Assembly: GCA_049999725.1 (NCBI GenBank)
Contig: JBNGIS010010026.1
Location: 1-39,944 of the forward strand
Direction of reading: 5' to 3'
Origin: Haplomitrium mnioides
Taxonomy: Eukaryota > Marchantiophyta > Haplomitriopsida > Calobryales
Length of the DNA: 39,944 nt
The translations under genes and the position numbers were made by a program. The notes beneath the pieces were generated by a model. It worked only from the letters and a program-made list of their open reading frames with translations. It was not told where the DNA came from and ran no database searches. Position 1 is the first letter of the stretch; each line of letters begins with the position of its first letter. This document shows positions 10,274 to 20,372 of this stretch, in pieces.

Positions 10274-11319
10274 GTCCGTATTGGAAATATAAAAAACAAC
10301 TTGATGTTTTGCAGCAGCAAAAATCCACTTAGATGAGTGTTGTGACAAAAAAAAAAAAGGAAGGAAAACCTCAACTCCACGATCACAGCTGATTCGCGAA
10401 TCTGCCTCAGCAGGTTTGCAAGAAAAACGCAGGTCAACTTAAAACGCAGCCTCCTAGACACAAAAACGCAGCACGACTACAGACAAGTCAAATCGTGATT
10501 GCTCGCGATTTGCTCTTATGCAGAAGAAACAATGCGACCCCCTTTCTTGGACAAACCCGACCTCCTTCATGAAATGCAACCTTCTTCTAGAGGCAAAACG
10601 AGCTCCTTCTTGCACAAATGCGAACTCCTTCTAGGGAAGAAAATTTGACCTACTTCAGAATCGTGACCTTCTTCCAGATGAGAATGCGATCTCCTTCAGA
10701 CACGAACGCGACCTTCCTGACACGAACGCCACCTCTTTCCAGGCACGAACGAGAGCTCACTCTTAATAAAAACAACTCTCCTACTCAGACGCGATTCTCC
10801 CTTGATCAAATGCACAAAACGAGTTACAAGTGAAATGTGGTTGCAATGAGGATGCGTTGGAGCTCCTCTTCATCAGATTTATATACAGAAAACAATACCA
10901 GCCAAAAGATGAATTACTGTGGGTGCCCCTATTCAAAAACTATGGGTGCTTGAAACAGTGCATGTGAAGCAGATTTTTCCACAAGTATGGACAAGAGCTG
11001 CACATTCAATTTCACCAACACTCCTATGACTTTTCTATGTTCTAACTTTGGCAAGGGACAAGAATTATTAATGGTCCCTCAGGAGAGTCCTGGTGCTGAC
11101 ACGTGTCACCACCATGTGCCTTCACATGGCACTATCCCTAAAATCACCATTCCCTAAAGTGCCTCTAAACTAGCTAGAATCCTAAACTAGCTAAACCAAA
11201 AACATTTACAGGGACACACTTCACCAAGGAAGTATGTTGTAGGAATTCCTAAGCACGATCAGGCAATTCCTCTAATCCACCGGCAGCAAATTGTGAAGCT
11301 GCCAATTTCCAACAGTCCG
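10274..11319. mobile_element. Copia-like solo LTR with GTCCG target duplication
   Basis: The insertion at 10279-11314 (1036 bp) is absent from the 5' LTR. It begins TATTGGAAAT and ends ATTTCCAACA, close to the TGTTGGAAAT...ATTTCCAACA ends common in plant Copia LTRs, with TG mutated to TA at the left. GTCCG at 10274-10278 is repeated at 11315-11319. There is no internal gene, so it is a solo LTR left after recombination between two LTRs, or a single LTR-sized element. TTATATACAG at about 10869 could be a TATA region. The Copia label rests only on the termini. Confidence 0.85.
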
Positions 11320-11599
11320 CAATCTGAAGGAGTCCGAGGTACGTAGTTCAAAGGAGGCTAACGGTTGCAGTCCGATGGAGGGAGTCCAAGGTACACAGTT
11401 CGAAGGAGGGCGACGGTCGTAGTCCGATGAAGGGAGTCCGTTTGTCTTCAAGGGGAGGTGGCAGGCCCCCATAGGGCTGAACATGACTCAGCCTCCCTAA
11501 GTGGGGAGCTCGGTTAAGTGGGTTCCAAATGATCTTCCGACGTGTAGCGCCCACTTAACAGGGATTCATTGGGAATCCAACCAGAAGAGAAAACAAGGA

Positions 11600-11905
11600 T
11601 CAATCGGAAAGGCGATCTATCGACGGTCTGGCCAGAAGAACAAGGAGTGTCGAAAGAGCGATCTATCAACGGTCCAGCCAGAGGAGGAACAAGGGGTGCC
11701 AAAAGGGCGATCTATCGACAGTCCAACCAAAAGAACAAGGAGTGCCGAAACAACAATCTGTCGACGGTTCGACCGAAAGAACAAGGAGTGCCGAAACAAC
11801 AATCTATCGACGGTCTGGCTAGAGGAGGAACAAGGAGTGTCGAAAGAGCAATTTATCGATGGTCCGGCCGGAAGAACAAGGAGTGCTAAAATTGCAATCT
11901 ATCAA
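11600..11905 (+). repeat. 48-51 bp tandem repeats in 3' LTR
   Basis: About six copies of the GATCTATCGACGGTC / AACAAGGAGTGCCGAAA unit, homologous to the block at 1095-1400. The copies translate to recurrent RxIYRxSxxKNKECRx peptides in overlapping frames. The frame stays open because the unit is a multiple of three. Confidence 0.8.
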
Positions 11906-13711
11906 AGATCCGGCATGTGAGGAATCCATTGGGCTACCCCGAAGTGCTATGTGTCCGAGGAGGCACAGTCCGACGTCGTTTTCCACAAGGAAGTTGGACC
12001 GTCACCTTTGACCAACAATCCCAAGTTGACCTGCAGTTCTAATGAGTCTCACGGGGTGGCAAGTCCAAGGAATCCAATGAGCTTCCCCGAAGTGCCACGT
12101 GTCCACTGTCCGACGTCCGAGGAATCCAACGGGCTACCTCGAAGCGCCACTTGTCCCAAGAGGCGCCATCAAATGTCCTTTTCCACATGGAAGTTGGACC
12201 GTCACCTTTGACAAAAAATCCAAAGTTGACCAGAAGTTCGGAGGAATCTCACAGGGTGGCGAGTTCGGGGAATCCAATAGGCTACCCCAAAGCGCCACGT
12301 GTCCACTGTCCGACGTCCGAAGAATCTCACGAATTTAAAAGTCTGAGGAATCCAACGGGCTCCCCCGACGTGCCATGTACCAATTGCTTGATATCCGAAG
12401 GATCTTACAAATGATCAAACTGCAAAGGGGAAAAAAAACAAAGGAAAAGATATGTCTCTTAAAACGTTGATTAAGAGAGCTAAAAAGTCAGATTTGCATG
12501 AAATCAGTCTTGTTGGGAAGAGGACGACAAAGCACAACTATTGGTGCCCATTGCAGACTCTGAATATAGAAAAACCCCACTTACAAGCTGTGTGAAAAGG
12601 CGGGATGCACCCCTCAATCGTGAGATAAGGGAAACAGAGACCTTCAAGGACGGGCGGTGATGAAATGTCAAGGCTGGAGAGGGAAAACAAGCACAAGGAT
12701 AGACTTCTTTGCTCTAAAGCTATAAAGACTGATAATTTTGTGTAGAGAGAGCAGCAAGATATGGAGGAGAGAGTTTTGATAAAGTGGGTGTACTTGTGAA
12801 GGAAGGCCATCAGAGGGTGGAGGTGGACTGAGGAGGTGCTAGGAACCTCTGAGCAAGAGGCTCTATAGACTCACACTACTTAAGTGGACTCATCTTTGAA
12901 GGCAGAGCAACATTTGGAGGTGGACCAACACTTAGAGGAGAGGAGAATTCTTTCGGTTTATATTTCATGAGAGGCAACCAAGAGGGGGGTCTTGGTGTCA
13001 TCTTAGCTGTGGTTTGTGCAAGAGATAAGTCCGTGAAGCATTAGGAGAGTGATGTTGGTGTTACAATATTGTGGAGAAAGGAGATTGGCCACGTTAGTGC
13101 CTGCACACTGCAGGGAAGATCCAACCAATTCTCGGGTGGAGTGGGTGATCCAGCAGTTGAGAGGGTTGTTTTCCAGAGGTGAAAGTTAAATTAGACCTCT
13201 TCCAAGCTGGAGGACGTAAATTCAGGTCTTCTAGCGATAGAAGTTCAAAAACTATCTCGATAGAGTGTGTGAGTAGGAGAGAGTGGTAGTGTGGATAATG
13301 TTTCTGGTGTTGTTGTGTTTGTAGAGTCAAGACTCATACTCAGAACACAAACTTTGAATCTCTATCTAGAACTTCAACGAATAGGGGATTGTGTTAAGAA
13401 GGCTGAGGCAGATCCCATGAGAGAATTCGAGCTGGATTTGGAGAAAACAAGGGCTACATTACTTACAATTCTAGTCGGGCTGAAGTGTTGGTGATAATTT
13501 GCTGCATAATAGTAGGGGGTGATGTTAGGAGAGTGAGGAAGAGAGGAAGATAGTTCTGCACATGTCTAGAAGGGCTAATAGATAGGGTTCCACACTTGGG
13601 TTGTAATTTCTATTCTATTGAGAGCTTAAATCATATAGCTCTACTTTGTTGGCGTGCAGGAGTAGCTGGCCCTATTGACAGTTCAGTGATTGGGGGAGTG
13701 ATTATCCTTGG

Positions 13712-15209
13712 TGCGATGACACCTGTCTTGACAATGCCAAAGACCAGTCTTATCTAGTGGAGACATCTTTGCCATAGTTGTGAAAGAGGTGATCCAAAGA
13801 GGTATGGTCGATGAAGATCTGAATGCTTGATCCGAAGAGGTAAGGTTAATGAAGATTTGAAAGAGATGATACAAAGAGATAGGGTCGATGAAAACCTGAA
13901 AGAGATGATCCAAAGAGGCAAGATTGATGAAGATCCGAAGGAGATAATCTCAAGAGGTAAGGTCGATGAAGATCCAAAAGAGATGATCCGAAGAGGTAAG
14001 GATGATGAAAATCCAAAAGAGATGATCCGAGGAGGTAAGGTCGATGAAGATCCAAAAGAGATGATCCGAAGAGGCAAGGTGGATGAAGATTCGAAAGAGA
14101 TGATCCGAAGAGGAAAGGTCGATGAAGATCTGAAAGAGATGATCCGAAGAGGCAAGGTGGATGAAGATCCGAAAGAGATGATCCGAAGAGGTAAGGTCGA
14201 TGAAGATCTTAAAGAGATGATCCACAAAACTGGTTCGAAGCAGGTAAGGTGAGGTCCGAGGGAGGTCACGGTAGATGGTTAACTCTGAAGTTTGACCCTC
14301 TCTGATGGGTGCCATTTGCCGCCGTCTTCCAAGTGGAAGTTGGACCGCCGCACCCTACCAAAGGATCAGACTAAGGACTCCCAACTCCAAAGCTTGAGCC
14401 GAAGAAGGTAAGGTCTGATGGTCAACTCCAAAGTTTGACCTCTCCAATGGGACTTCTACCTGATGCTTCTTTCCGAAGGGGAGTTCGGCTCTCATGCCTA
14501 ATATAGATGCACGAAACATCTAAACACCGCCTTCCAAAGGGAAATATGAAAACTCTGCTCTGTAGAAGAAGAATTGATCAAATACAGCCCACTCTGTTGC
14601 CTTAATCATCCCAATACTACTTACAAAGGTCTGATAGAAGAAAGACCTCAGAAGACTGAAATTTGCTCAAACTTTGATGAAACCCGTCAACACCTAATAG
14701 AACAGAGCGTCCCCCAACCCTTGATGTCATTGCTGCCTTTCCAAGGTGGTTGCATTCTTCCTTCTTCCTCCAATCCTTCGATTCTGGTTGTGTTGGGGGC
14801 GCCTTCACTTCTCCTTGCTATCGAGCTGTGCCAATGTCCTGATAGTCAAGATTAACAAGGGAGCTTCTTGCCTTACCTTTAGTCTTTTTCTTCTCATGTT
14901 GAGTCATTGATCCTATCCAATTCCTTGATCTTCCTCACCTCAACCTAGATCTCCTTCTTTTGCTGAGATTGCTCGACCCTCACCCTCCTCCTGAGTCTCT
15001 TATCAATATCCTTGAAGAGTGTCCCATTCCTCCCTGTTTTGGTCCCGATTCCTTCGGAATGGATAGTTGGGATGATCCTCTCTGCAAAGCATTGATACTA
15101 GATATTCCGATGCCTCAGGAGTATCTTAACACCAAAAGGTAGAGAAGTGTTCCAATGTTGTTTCCATATTTTAAAAATTTTCATTAGTGACTCATGCAAG
15201 CGGCTGACA
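13712..15209 (-). repeat. Truncated inverted LTR (5' portion), minus orientation
   Basis: Starts within TGCGATGACACCTGTC and ends CGGCTGACA at 15209, the same right-hand end as the minus-strand LTRs at 26488 and 35748. Around 14660-14800 it aligns with 25970-26070 (CATCAACGTC..., GTGTCCTTCAA..., TCGTCGCTGC...). It is the 5' (U3) part of a minus-strand LTR; the 3' part is absent. The next base leads to AT-rich sequence without a polypurine tract, so this was not joined to an internal region on that side. Confidence 0.65.
13827..14216 (+). repeat. 39-bp minisatellite, 10 copies
   Basis: Ten tandem copies of a 39-bp unit resembling ATGATCCGAAGAGGTAAGG + TCGATGAAGATCCGAAAGAG. One frame is open for 141 codons with a 13-residue repeat (MIRRGKVDEDPKE), and the reverse strand is also open for 171 codons. 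Elements 2's LTRs hold about one related unit (near 25625 and 29970), so this is a local expansion. Openness on both strands argues for a repeat rather than a protein gene. Confidence 0.85.
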
Positions 15210-15304
15210 TAAAATAACAATGTGAGTTACTAAAAAATTACAAAAAATTCCCATCCATTGTTCATGCATACTAAATTACCACCAACAACATTGAGAGTCC
15301 ATAA

Positions 15305-15493
15305 ATTATCACATTCTTAAAACCTTCAACTTGGGATGTCTACAAAGCAAGATTTCATGATTGCTATTTTTATAAGAAAGCACAAATGAGATTAGACTAT
15401 GAAGTGCATGATAATCAAATAGGTGTTTCCAAGCTAATGTGGCATACTAGTGCCGCATTCTTCAATGATTTGTGCATCCAACAAATAGAAATG
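15305..15493 (+). pseudogene. Possible exon remnant, unknown product
   Basis: An open frame of about 63 codons follows a TAA at 15302-15304 and closes at TAA 15494-15496. Its residues are varied rather than repetitive (TWDVYKARFHDCYFYKKAQM, then VSKLMWHTSAAFFNDL). It ends at AAAT|GTAAGT, a good plant 5' splice site. No clear polypyrimidine acceptor is seen upstream. I cannot assign a family. It could equally be a chance open frame in AT-rich DNA. Confidence 0.25.
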
Positions 15494-15796
15494 TAAGTCT
15501 AGCATATCTTATACCTAATTAACAAAACAAATTAAAAGACATATTTAGTGACGTAGCCACTATAACATGCTCACACAATGTGGCTATCAACATCCGTACA
15601 AGGGTCAAGCTCACTCTGCAAGAGTCAATCTCATTCAAATCACAACATCTAGTGCCCTAACAAGAGCTCAAAAAGGGGTGGCCCCTTGGTTCTAAAGATT
15701 GTTTTAGAGCACACAAAAGAAATACTATAACGATCTCACAACAAGGTGTAGAAAAGTGTAGAAAAACTCCCAAATGTGCTTAAAATAAATCTTCAT

Positions 15797-16045
15797 ATGG
15801 AAAATGAAGAAATATTGATGCAACATTTACACACAAGGAAATTTTGGTAAATAGACAATACTACAATTGATGATCAGTTTGCATACAAGATATCACAAGA
15901 GAAAACTAATGTGATGCAAGATCGTCCAACCATTCTTGAAGCACAAAACCGCTCTTACTGGCTAATGCAGGAGAAAGCACTTAATTCACAATTAGACTCA
16001 CTAATAAAGAGAGGTTTTCAGCCCCATAATAACAATGTTTTGTGA
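15797..16045 (+). pseudogene. Possible coding remnant, unknown product
   Basis: From ATG 15797 the frame reads MENEEILMQHLHTRKFW, a TAA, then about 60 further codons (DDQFAYKISQEKTNVMQDRP, then SYWLMQEKALNSQLDSLIKR) to TGA near 16043. The mixed composition is coding-like, but no domain is recognised. It lies just before the satellite array. Confidence 0.2.
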
Positions 16046-17165
16046 TACAACCTTACACGATAAAGGTTTTTCTTTGCAAGAAACAAGAATGCTGAGGAAA
16101 GATGTTAAGTTAGAAAGCTTGGGTGGTCACAAAAGTCTAGATATAAGACCAAGATTGTGACCAAACATTTTCATAAGTTGTAGATGCAATAACATATTTG
16201 TACATAATAACTTTTGCAATGCTTCACAAATTTAAAGTGCATCTAATAGATGTTGCCACTACTATAGTTGTGATTCTCTCCTATCTAAAGTTGAAAATTT
16301 TGTCTCAAAATTCAATGAAAAATTTTACTTCGATATCAACAATTGAAAGTTCTCTCAAAGTTGAAAGTAACTATTGAAGTTGATTGTCTCTTCTATCTCA
16401 AGTTGGCAATCTTGTCTCAAAGTTTATACTTCCATATCAACATAAAATTCTTTTCTCAAAGTTTAAGATCATCACTATAGTTGAGAGTCTCTTCCATCTA
16501 AAGTTGTCGTTTTGTCTCAAACTTAAATGCCAAAACTCACTTCCATTGAAGCAAATAAATCATATCTCAATGTTGAAAGTCACTACTATAGTTTAAAATC
16601 TATTGTTTGTAAAGTTGGCAATCTTGTCTTCAAATTGAATGCCAAAATTCACTTCCAAATCAAAAAAGAAAAAATCTTTTCTCAAAGTTGAAAGTCACTA
16701 CTACATGTGAGAATCTCTTGTACCTCAAGTTGACAATCTTGTCTCAAAATTAAATGCCAAATTTCACTTTCATATCAACAAATAATTCTTATCCCCTTAT
16801 TTAAAGTCATTACTATAGTTGACAGTCTCTTGTGTCTCAAGTTGCCAATGTTGTCACAAAGTTGAAGGCCAAAATTCAACTCTATATTAGCAAAAGAAAT
16901 CTTTTCTCAAAGTTGAAGGTCATTGTTATAGTTGAGAGTCTCTTCTATCTAAACTAGACAATCTTGTCTCAAAGTTAAATTCCAAAATTCACTCACATAT
17001 CAAAAAATAAATTTTATCTCAATGTTTAAAGTCACTACTATAGTTGAAAATCTTTTGTTTCCAAAGTTGACAACCTTGTTTTTAAGTCGAATGCCGAAAT
17101 TCACTTCCATATCAACACATAAATATTTTCTCAAAGTTGAAAGTCACTAATACATGAAAGAATTT

Positions 17166-17175
17166 NNNNNNNNNN
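17166..17175. other. Assembly gap (10 N)
   Basis: Ten N bases within the satellite. The sequence leaves the unit at GAATTT and re-enters at ATAAATCTTATCTC, so most of one monomer (roughly 80 bp) or a whole number of extra monomers is hidden. Confidence 0.95.
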
Positions 17176-18981
17176 ATAAATCTTATCTCAATGTTGAAAG
17201 TCACTACTATAGTTGAAAATCTCTTGTTTCTAAAGTTGGGAATCTTGTCTTCAAGCTAAATGCCAAAATTCATTTGAAAGTCATCAAATAAATCTTTTCT
17301 CAAAGTTTAAGGTTCACTACTACATGTAAGAATCTCTTTTGTCTCAAGTTGAAAATCTTGTCTCATAGTGAAATACCAAATTTCACTTTCATATCAATAA
17401 ATAATTATTTTCTCCTACTTGAAAGTTATTATTATAGTTGAGAGTCTCTTTTATCTCAAGCTGGCAATCTTGTCTCAAAGTTGATTACCAAAATTCACTT
17501 CCAAATCAACAAATAAATCTTCGGTCAATGTTGATAATCACTAATATAGTTGAAAATCTCTTGTTTCTATAACTCGCAATCATATCTTCAAGTTGAATGC
17601 CAAAATTCACTTCCAAATCAACAAAAAAATCTTCTATGAAAGTTTAAAGTCACTAATACATGCAAGAGTCTCTTCTATTTCAAGTAGACAGTCTTGTTTC
17701 AAAGCTAAATACCCAATTTGACTTTCATATCAACAAGAAGAAAATTTTCTTCTATTAGAAAGTCACTACTATAGTTGAGAGTCTTTTCTATCTCAAGTTT
17801 GCAATCATATTTGAAAGTGAAAGTTGAATGCTAAAATTCACTTCCATATCAACAATTAAATATAATCTGAAAGCAGCTCGAAGTCACTACTATAGTTGAG
17901 TATCTCTTCTCTCTCATGTTGGTAATCTTGTCTCAAAATTGAATGCAAAGATTCACTTCCATATCAACAAATAAGTCTTATATCAAAGTTCAAATTCACT
18001 ACTCTTGTTGAGAATATCTTATATCTAAAGTTGGCAATTTTAACTCAAAGTTGAAAGTCTTTACTATAGTTGAAAGTCTTTTCTTACTCAAATTGGAAAT
18101 TTTGTCTCAAATCTCAATGCCTAAATTCACTTCCATTTGAAAAAAAAAAAAAAAAACGCATCGTCTCAAAGTTTGGAGTACCAACTTTAGTTGGGAGTCT
18201 TTTCTTTCTCAAGATTCCAATATTGTCTCAAAGTTGAATGTCAAAATTCATCTCCATATCAACAAAGAAGTTTTATTTCAAATTTGAAAGTCACCACTAT
18301 AGCTAAAAGTCTCTTTTATCTCAAGTTGGCAATCTTGTCTCAAGGCGGAATGCCAATATTCACTTTCATATCAACAAATAAAACTTTCCTCAAAGTTTAA
18401 AGTCACCTTTTTAGTTGAGAGCCCCTCCTTTCTCAAGTTGACAATCTTGTCCTAAATTTTAATTCAAAAATTCACTTCTATATAAAATATAAGTCTAATC
18501 TCAAGATTCAAAGTCACTTCTATAGGTAGAAGTCTCTTCAATCTAATGTTGGCAATTTTGTCTTGAAGTTTAGTTCTCAAATTCACTTCAATATCAACAA
18601 ACAAGTCTTATCTCAAAGTTGAAAGTCATTACTATAGTTGAGAGTCTCTTCTATCTCAAATTTGCAATCTTGTGTGAAAGTAAAAGTTGAATGCCAAAAT
18701 TCAATTCAATGTAAACAATTAAATCTAATAAGCTTGAAGTTACTACTATAGTTGAGTATCTCTTCTATTTCATGTTTACAATCTTGTCTCAAAATTGAAT
18801 TCAAAGATTCACTTCCATATGAACAAACAAGTCTTATCTCAATGTTCAAGGTGAGTTCTATAAGTAAGAATCTTTCTAACTCAAGTTGCCTGTCTTTTCT
18901 CAAAGTTGAATTATAAAATTCACTTCCATATCACCAAATAAGTTTATCTCAAAGTTGAATTATAAAATTCACTTCCATATC

Positions 18982-18991
18982 NNNNNNNNNN
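18982..18991. other. Assembly gap (10 N) with identical flanks
   Basis: The 20 bases before the gap (18962-18981) are identical to the 20 bases after it (18992-19011): ATAAAATTCACTTCCATATC. This suggests two contig ends that overlap rather than a true gap. Confidence 0.95.
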
Positions 18992-19180
18992 ATAAAATTC
19001 ACTTCCATATCAACAAATAAGTTTATCTCAAAGTTGAAAGTTGATGTTGTATTTGAGAGACTCTTCCATCTCAAAGTAGCAAAACTTGTCTCAAAGTAGA
19101 ATGCCAAAATTCATTTCCATATCAACGACTTAGTGGTATCTCAAAGTTTAAAGCCACTACTATAGTTCAGAGTCTCATTT

Positions 19181-19245
19181 AGATATTGACATGGAAGTGA
19201 GTTTTGGCATTCCTCTTTGAGACAAAATTGCCAACTTGAGACATA
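19181..19245 (-). repeat. Inverted satellite segment
   Basis: GATATTGACATGGAAGTGAG, TTTTGGCATTC, TTTGAGACAAAATTGCCAAC, TTGAGA is the reverse complement of the unit's TCTCAAGTTGGCAA...CACTTCCATATCAA part. Monomers on both sides are in the usual + direction, so a ~65-bp inversion or an inverted insertion lies in the array. Confidence 0.85.
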
Positions 19246-19928
19246 AATGAAAGTTTAAAATCACTACTATAGCTGAGAGTCCCTTCTATCTCATGGTAGA
19301 AAACTTGTCTCAAAGTGGAATTCTGAAATTCAATTCCATATCAACAAATAACTCTTATCTCATAGTTGAAAGTCACTACTATAGTTGAGTTGAAAGCCAC
19401 TTCTATCTCATTGTAGCAATCTTGTCTTAAAGTCAAATGCTGGAATTCACCTCCATATCAACAAATAAATCTTATCTCAAACTTGAAAGTCACTCCTATA
19501 GTTCTATCATAGGAAGCAGTCTTGTGTCAAAGTGGAATGCCAAACTTCACCTCCATCTCAAAAAATAAACCTTATCTTACAATCAAAAGTTACTTTTATA
19601 GTTGAGAGTATTTTTGTTTTTCAAGTTGGCAATTTTGTCTCAAAGTTGATTGCCAAAACTCACTTCCATATGAACAAATAAATTTTATCTCATGGTTGAA
19701 AGTCATTACTTAAGTTGAGAGTACTTTCTATCTTATAGTAGCAATTTCGTCTCAAAGTTGAATGAAAACATTCACCTTCAAATCAACAAATAAATCTTTT
19801 CTCACACTAAAAAGTGACTACTATAGTTGAAAGTCCTTTTTCTTCTAATAGTAGTAATCTTGTCTGAACATGGAATGCCAAAATTCACCTCCATATAAAA
19901 AACTAAATCTTATCTCGTAGTTGAAAGT

Positions 19929-20333
19929 TGTAATAGTACTAGTATGATGTTGTGCTATTTATATGAAAATAGTGGGAGTGAGTGAAGTGGTTGGGGGTCA
20001 CTTTGAGGATTGAAAGCATTTTAAGGCTACTTGCTTTTGAGGTTACTTTAAGTAAAGTGGTATATGATCATTTTTTGGATTGAAATTAGAAGTGAATTGT
20101 AATTGAAGAAAGAGGGATGGCACCATCTTCTCTTGTATAAATAGAAGGGCTTCATAACCCGACTCTTCATTCTAGAGGTTTTCACAAATCACTTGGGTTC
20201 TTTGGTTGCTTGGCATTTTCTTGCACTCGTGGTCTTAGCTTGGACCTTAAGTTGCCTTTGGTGGTTGAAGAGCTCCATTAGAGTTCACTATGAGTTCTTA
20301 CTCATTTAGATTTTTTCCTTGAGTTCTCTTACA
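19929..20333 (+). repeat. 5' LTR of Element 3 (405 bp)
   Basis: Begins TGTAATAGTACTAGTATG and ends CTCTTACA directly before the PBS. The start is repeated, with 8 of 35 differences, at 32576 (TGTTATAGTACAAGCATG). TGTATAAATAGAAGG at about 20132 is a good TATA-type promoter, about 200 bp from the LTR start, leaving about 200 bp for R-U5. Confidence 0.8.
20131..20145 (+). promoter_or_regulatory. TATA box in Element 3 LTR
   Basis: TTGTATAAATAGAAGG in the middle of the 405-bp LTR matches the plant TATA consensus TATAAATA. Its position fits the U3/R boundary that would start the element's transcript. Confidence 0.55.
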
Positions 20334-20349
20334 TTAGAATGAGAGCTAG
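20334..20349 (+). other. Primer-binding site of Element 3 (initiator-Met type)
   Basis: TTAGAATGAGAGCTAG directly follows the LTR's CA. It matches 13 of 16 positions of the TTGGTATCAGAGCTAG site commonly found next to plant LTRs, whose first part pairs with the 3' end of initiator methionine tRNA. Mismatches are expected in a decayed copy. Confidence 0.6.
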
Positions 20350-20372
20350 AGTTCTTTCTAGTGGTGAGTTGC

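Larger units (their letters stand above)
55..13711 (+). mobile_element. Element 1: degenerate Ty3/gypsy retrotransposon, long LTRs
   Basis: Order seen on the + strand: LTR 55-3581, PBS near 3591, gag, protease, reverse transcriptase, RNase H, integrase (to 9278), polypurine tract, then a second LTR from 9463. PR-RT-RH-IN order is diagnostic of Ty3/gypsy. The two LTRs are direct repeats. Their first 96 aligned bases (from 66 and 9471) show about 12 differences by eye, 10 of them transitions, so the insertion is old. I see no chromodomain after the integrase, so I infer a non-chromovirus lineage. Pol shifts frame at least four times and has many stops, so the element cannot be autonomous. The 3' LTR is split by a Copia-like solo LTR and loses its last ~370 bp at 13711. 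Confidence 0.9.
9463..13711 (+). repeat. 3' LTR of Element 1, interrupted and 3'-truncated
   Basis: Aligns with 55 to about 3206 of the 5' LTR. It begins TATCACCCGGG where the other copy has TGTCAGTCGGG, so the terminal TG has become TA. After removing the solo LTR insertion and one target duplication (1041 bp) about 3208 bp remain. The last match is GAGTGATTATCCTTGG at about 13711. The ~370 bp that end the 5' LTR are missing and are replaced by inverted LTR sequence. Confidence 0.85.
15210..16254. other. AT-rich unassigned sequence
   Basis: No similarity to the retroelements around it is apparent. Two short open stretches stand out on the + strand: 15305-15493, which ends at a GTAAGT donor-like site, and 15797-16045 with one in-frame TAA. 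Neither matches a family I recognise. They may be relics of a host gene, of another transposon, or chance. Confidence 0.4.
16255..19928 (+). repeat. AT-rich satellite array, ~112-bp period
   Basis: About 33 diverged copies of a ~112-bp unit. A typical unit runs GTTGAAAGTCACTACTATAG, TTGAGAGTCTCTTCTATCTC, AAGTTGGCAATCTTGTCTCA, AAGTTGAATGCCAAAATTCA, CTTCCATATCAACAAATAAA, TCTTATCTCAA. Monomers vary by substitutions and small indels, some are truncated (18900-19030), and one segment is inverted (about 19181-19245). Two 10-N gaps (17166-17175, 18982-18991) lie inside. The array stops at the LTR of Element 3, which probably inserted into it. Confidence 0.92.

Noticed and set aside
11501-11920. 139-codon + strand frame of repetitive Arg/Lys/Glu peptides
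   Set aside because: It arises from the 48-51 bp LTR repeats. The homologous block in the other LTR is broken and the frames overlap each other.
13754-14269. 171-codon minus-strand frame rich in SFGSSSTLPLRII repeats
   Set aside because: It is the reverse reading of the 39-bp minisatellite at 13827-14216, with no domain and no start context.
14574-15142. Two short + strand frames (93 and 60 codons) before the AT-rich region
   Set aside because: The sequence aligns with LTR positions 25900-26400 and 30640-31140, where the frames are not preserved.
16255-19928. Could the 112-bp direct repeats be a CRISPR array?
   Set aside because: The unit repeats along its whole length with no constant repeat plus unique spacer pattern, and the context is a plant nuclear retroelement nest.
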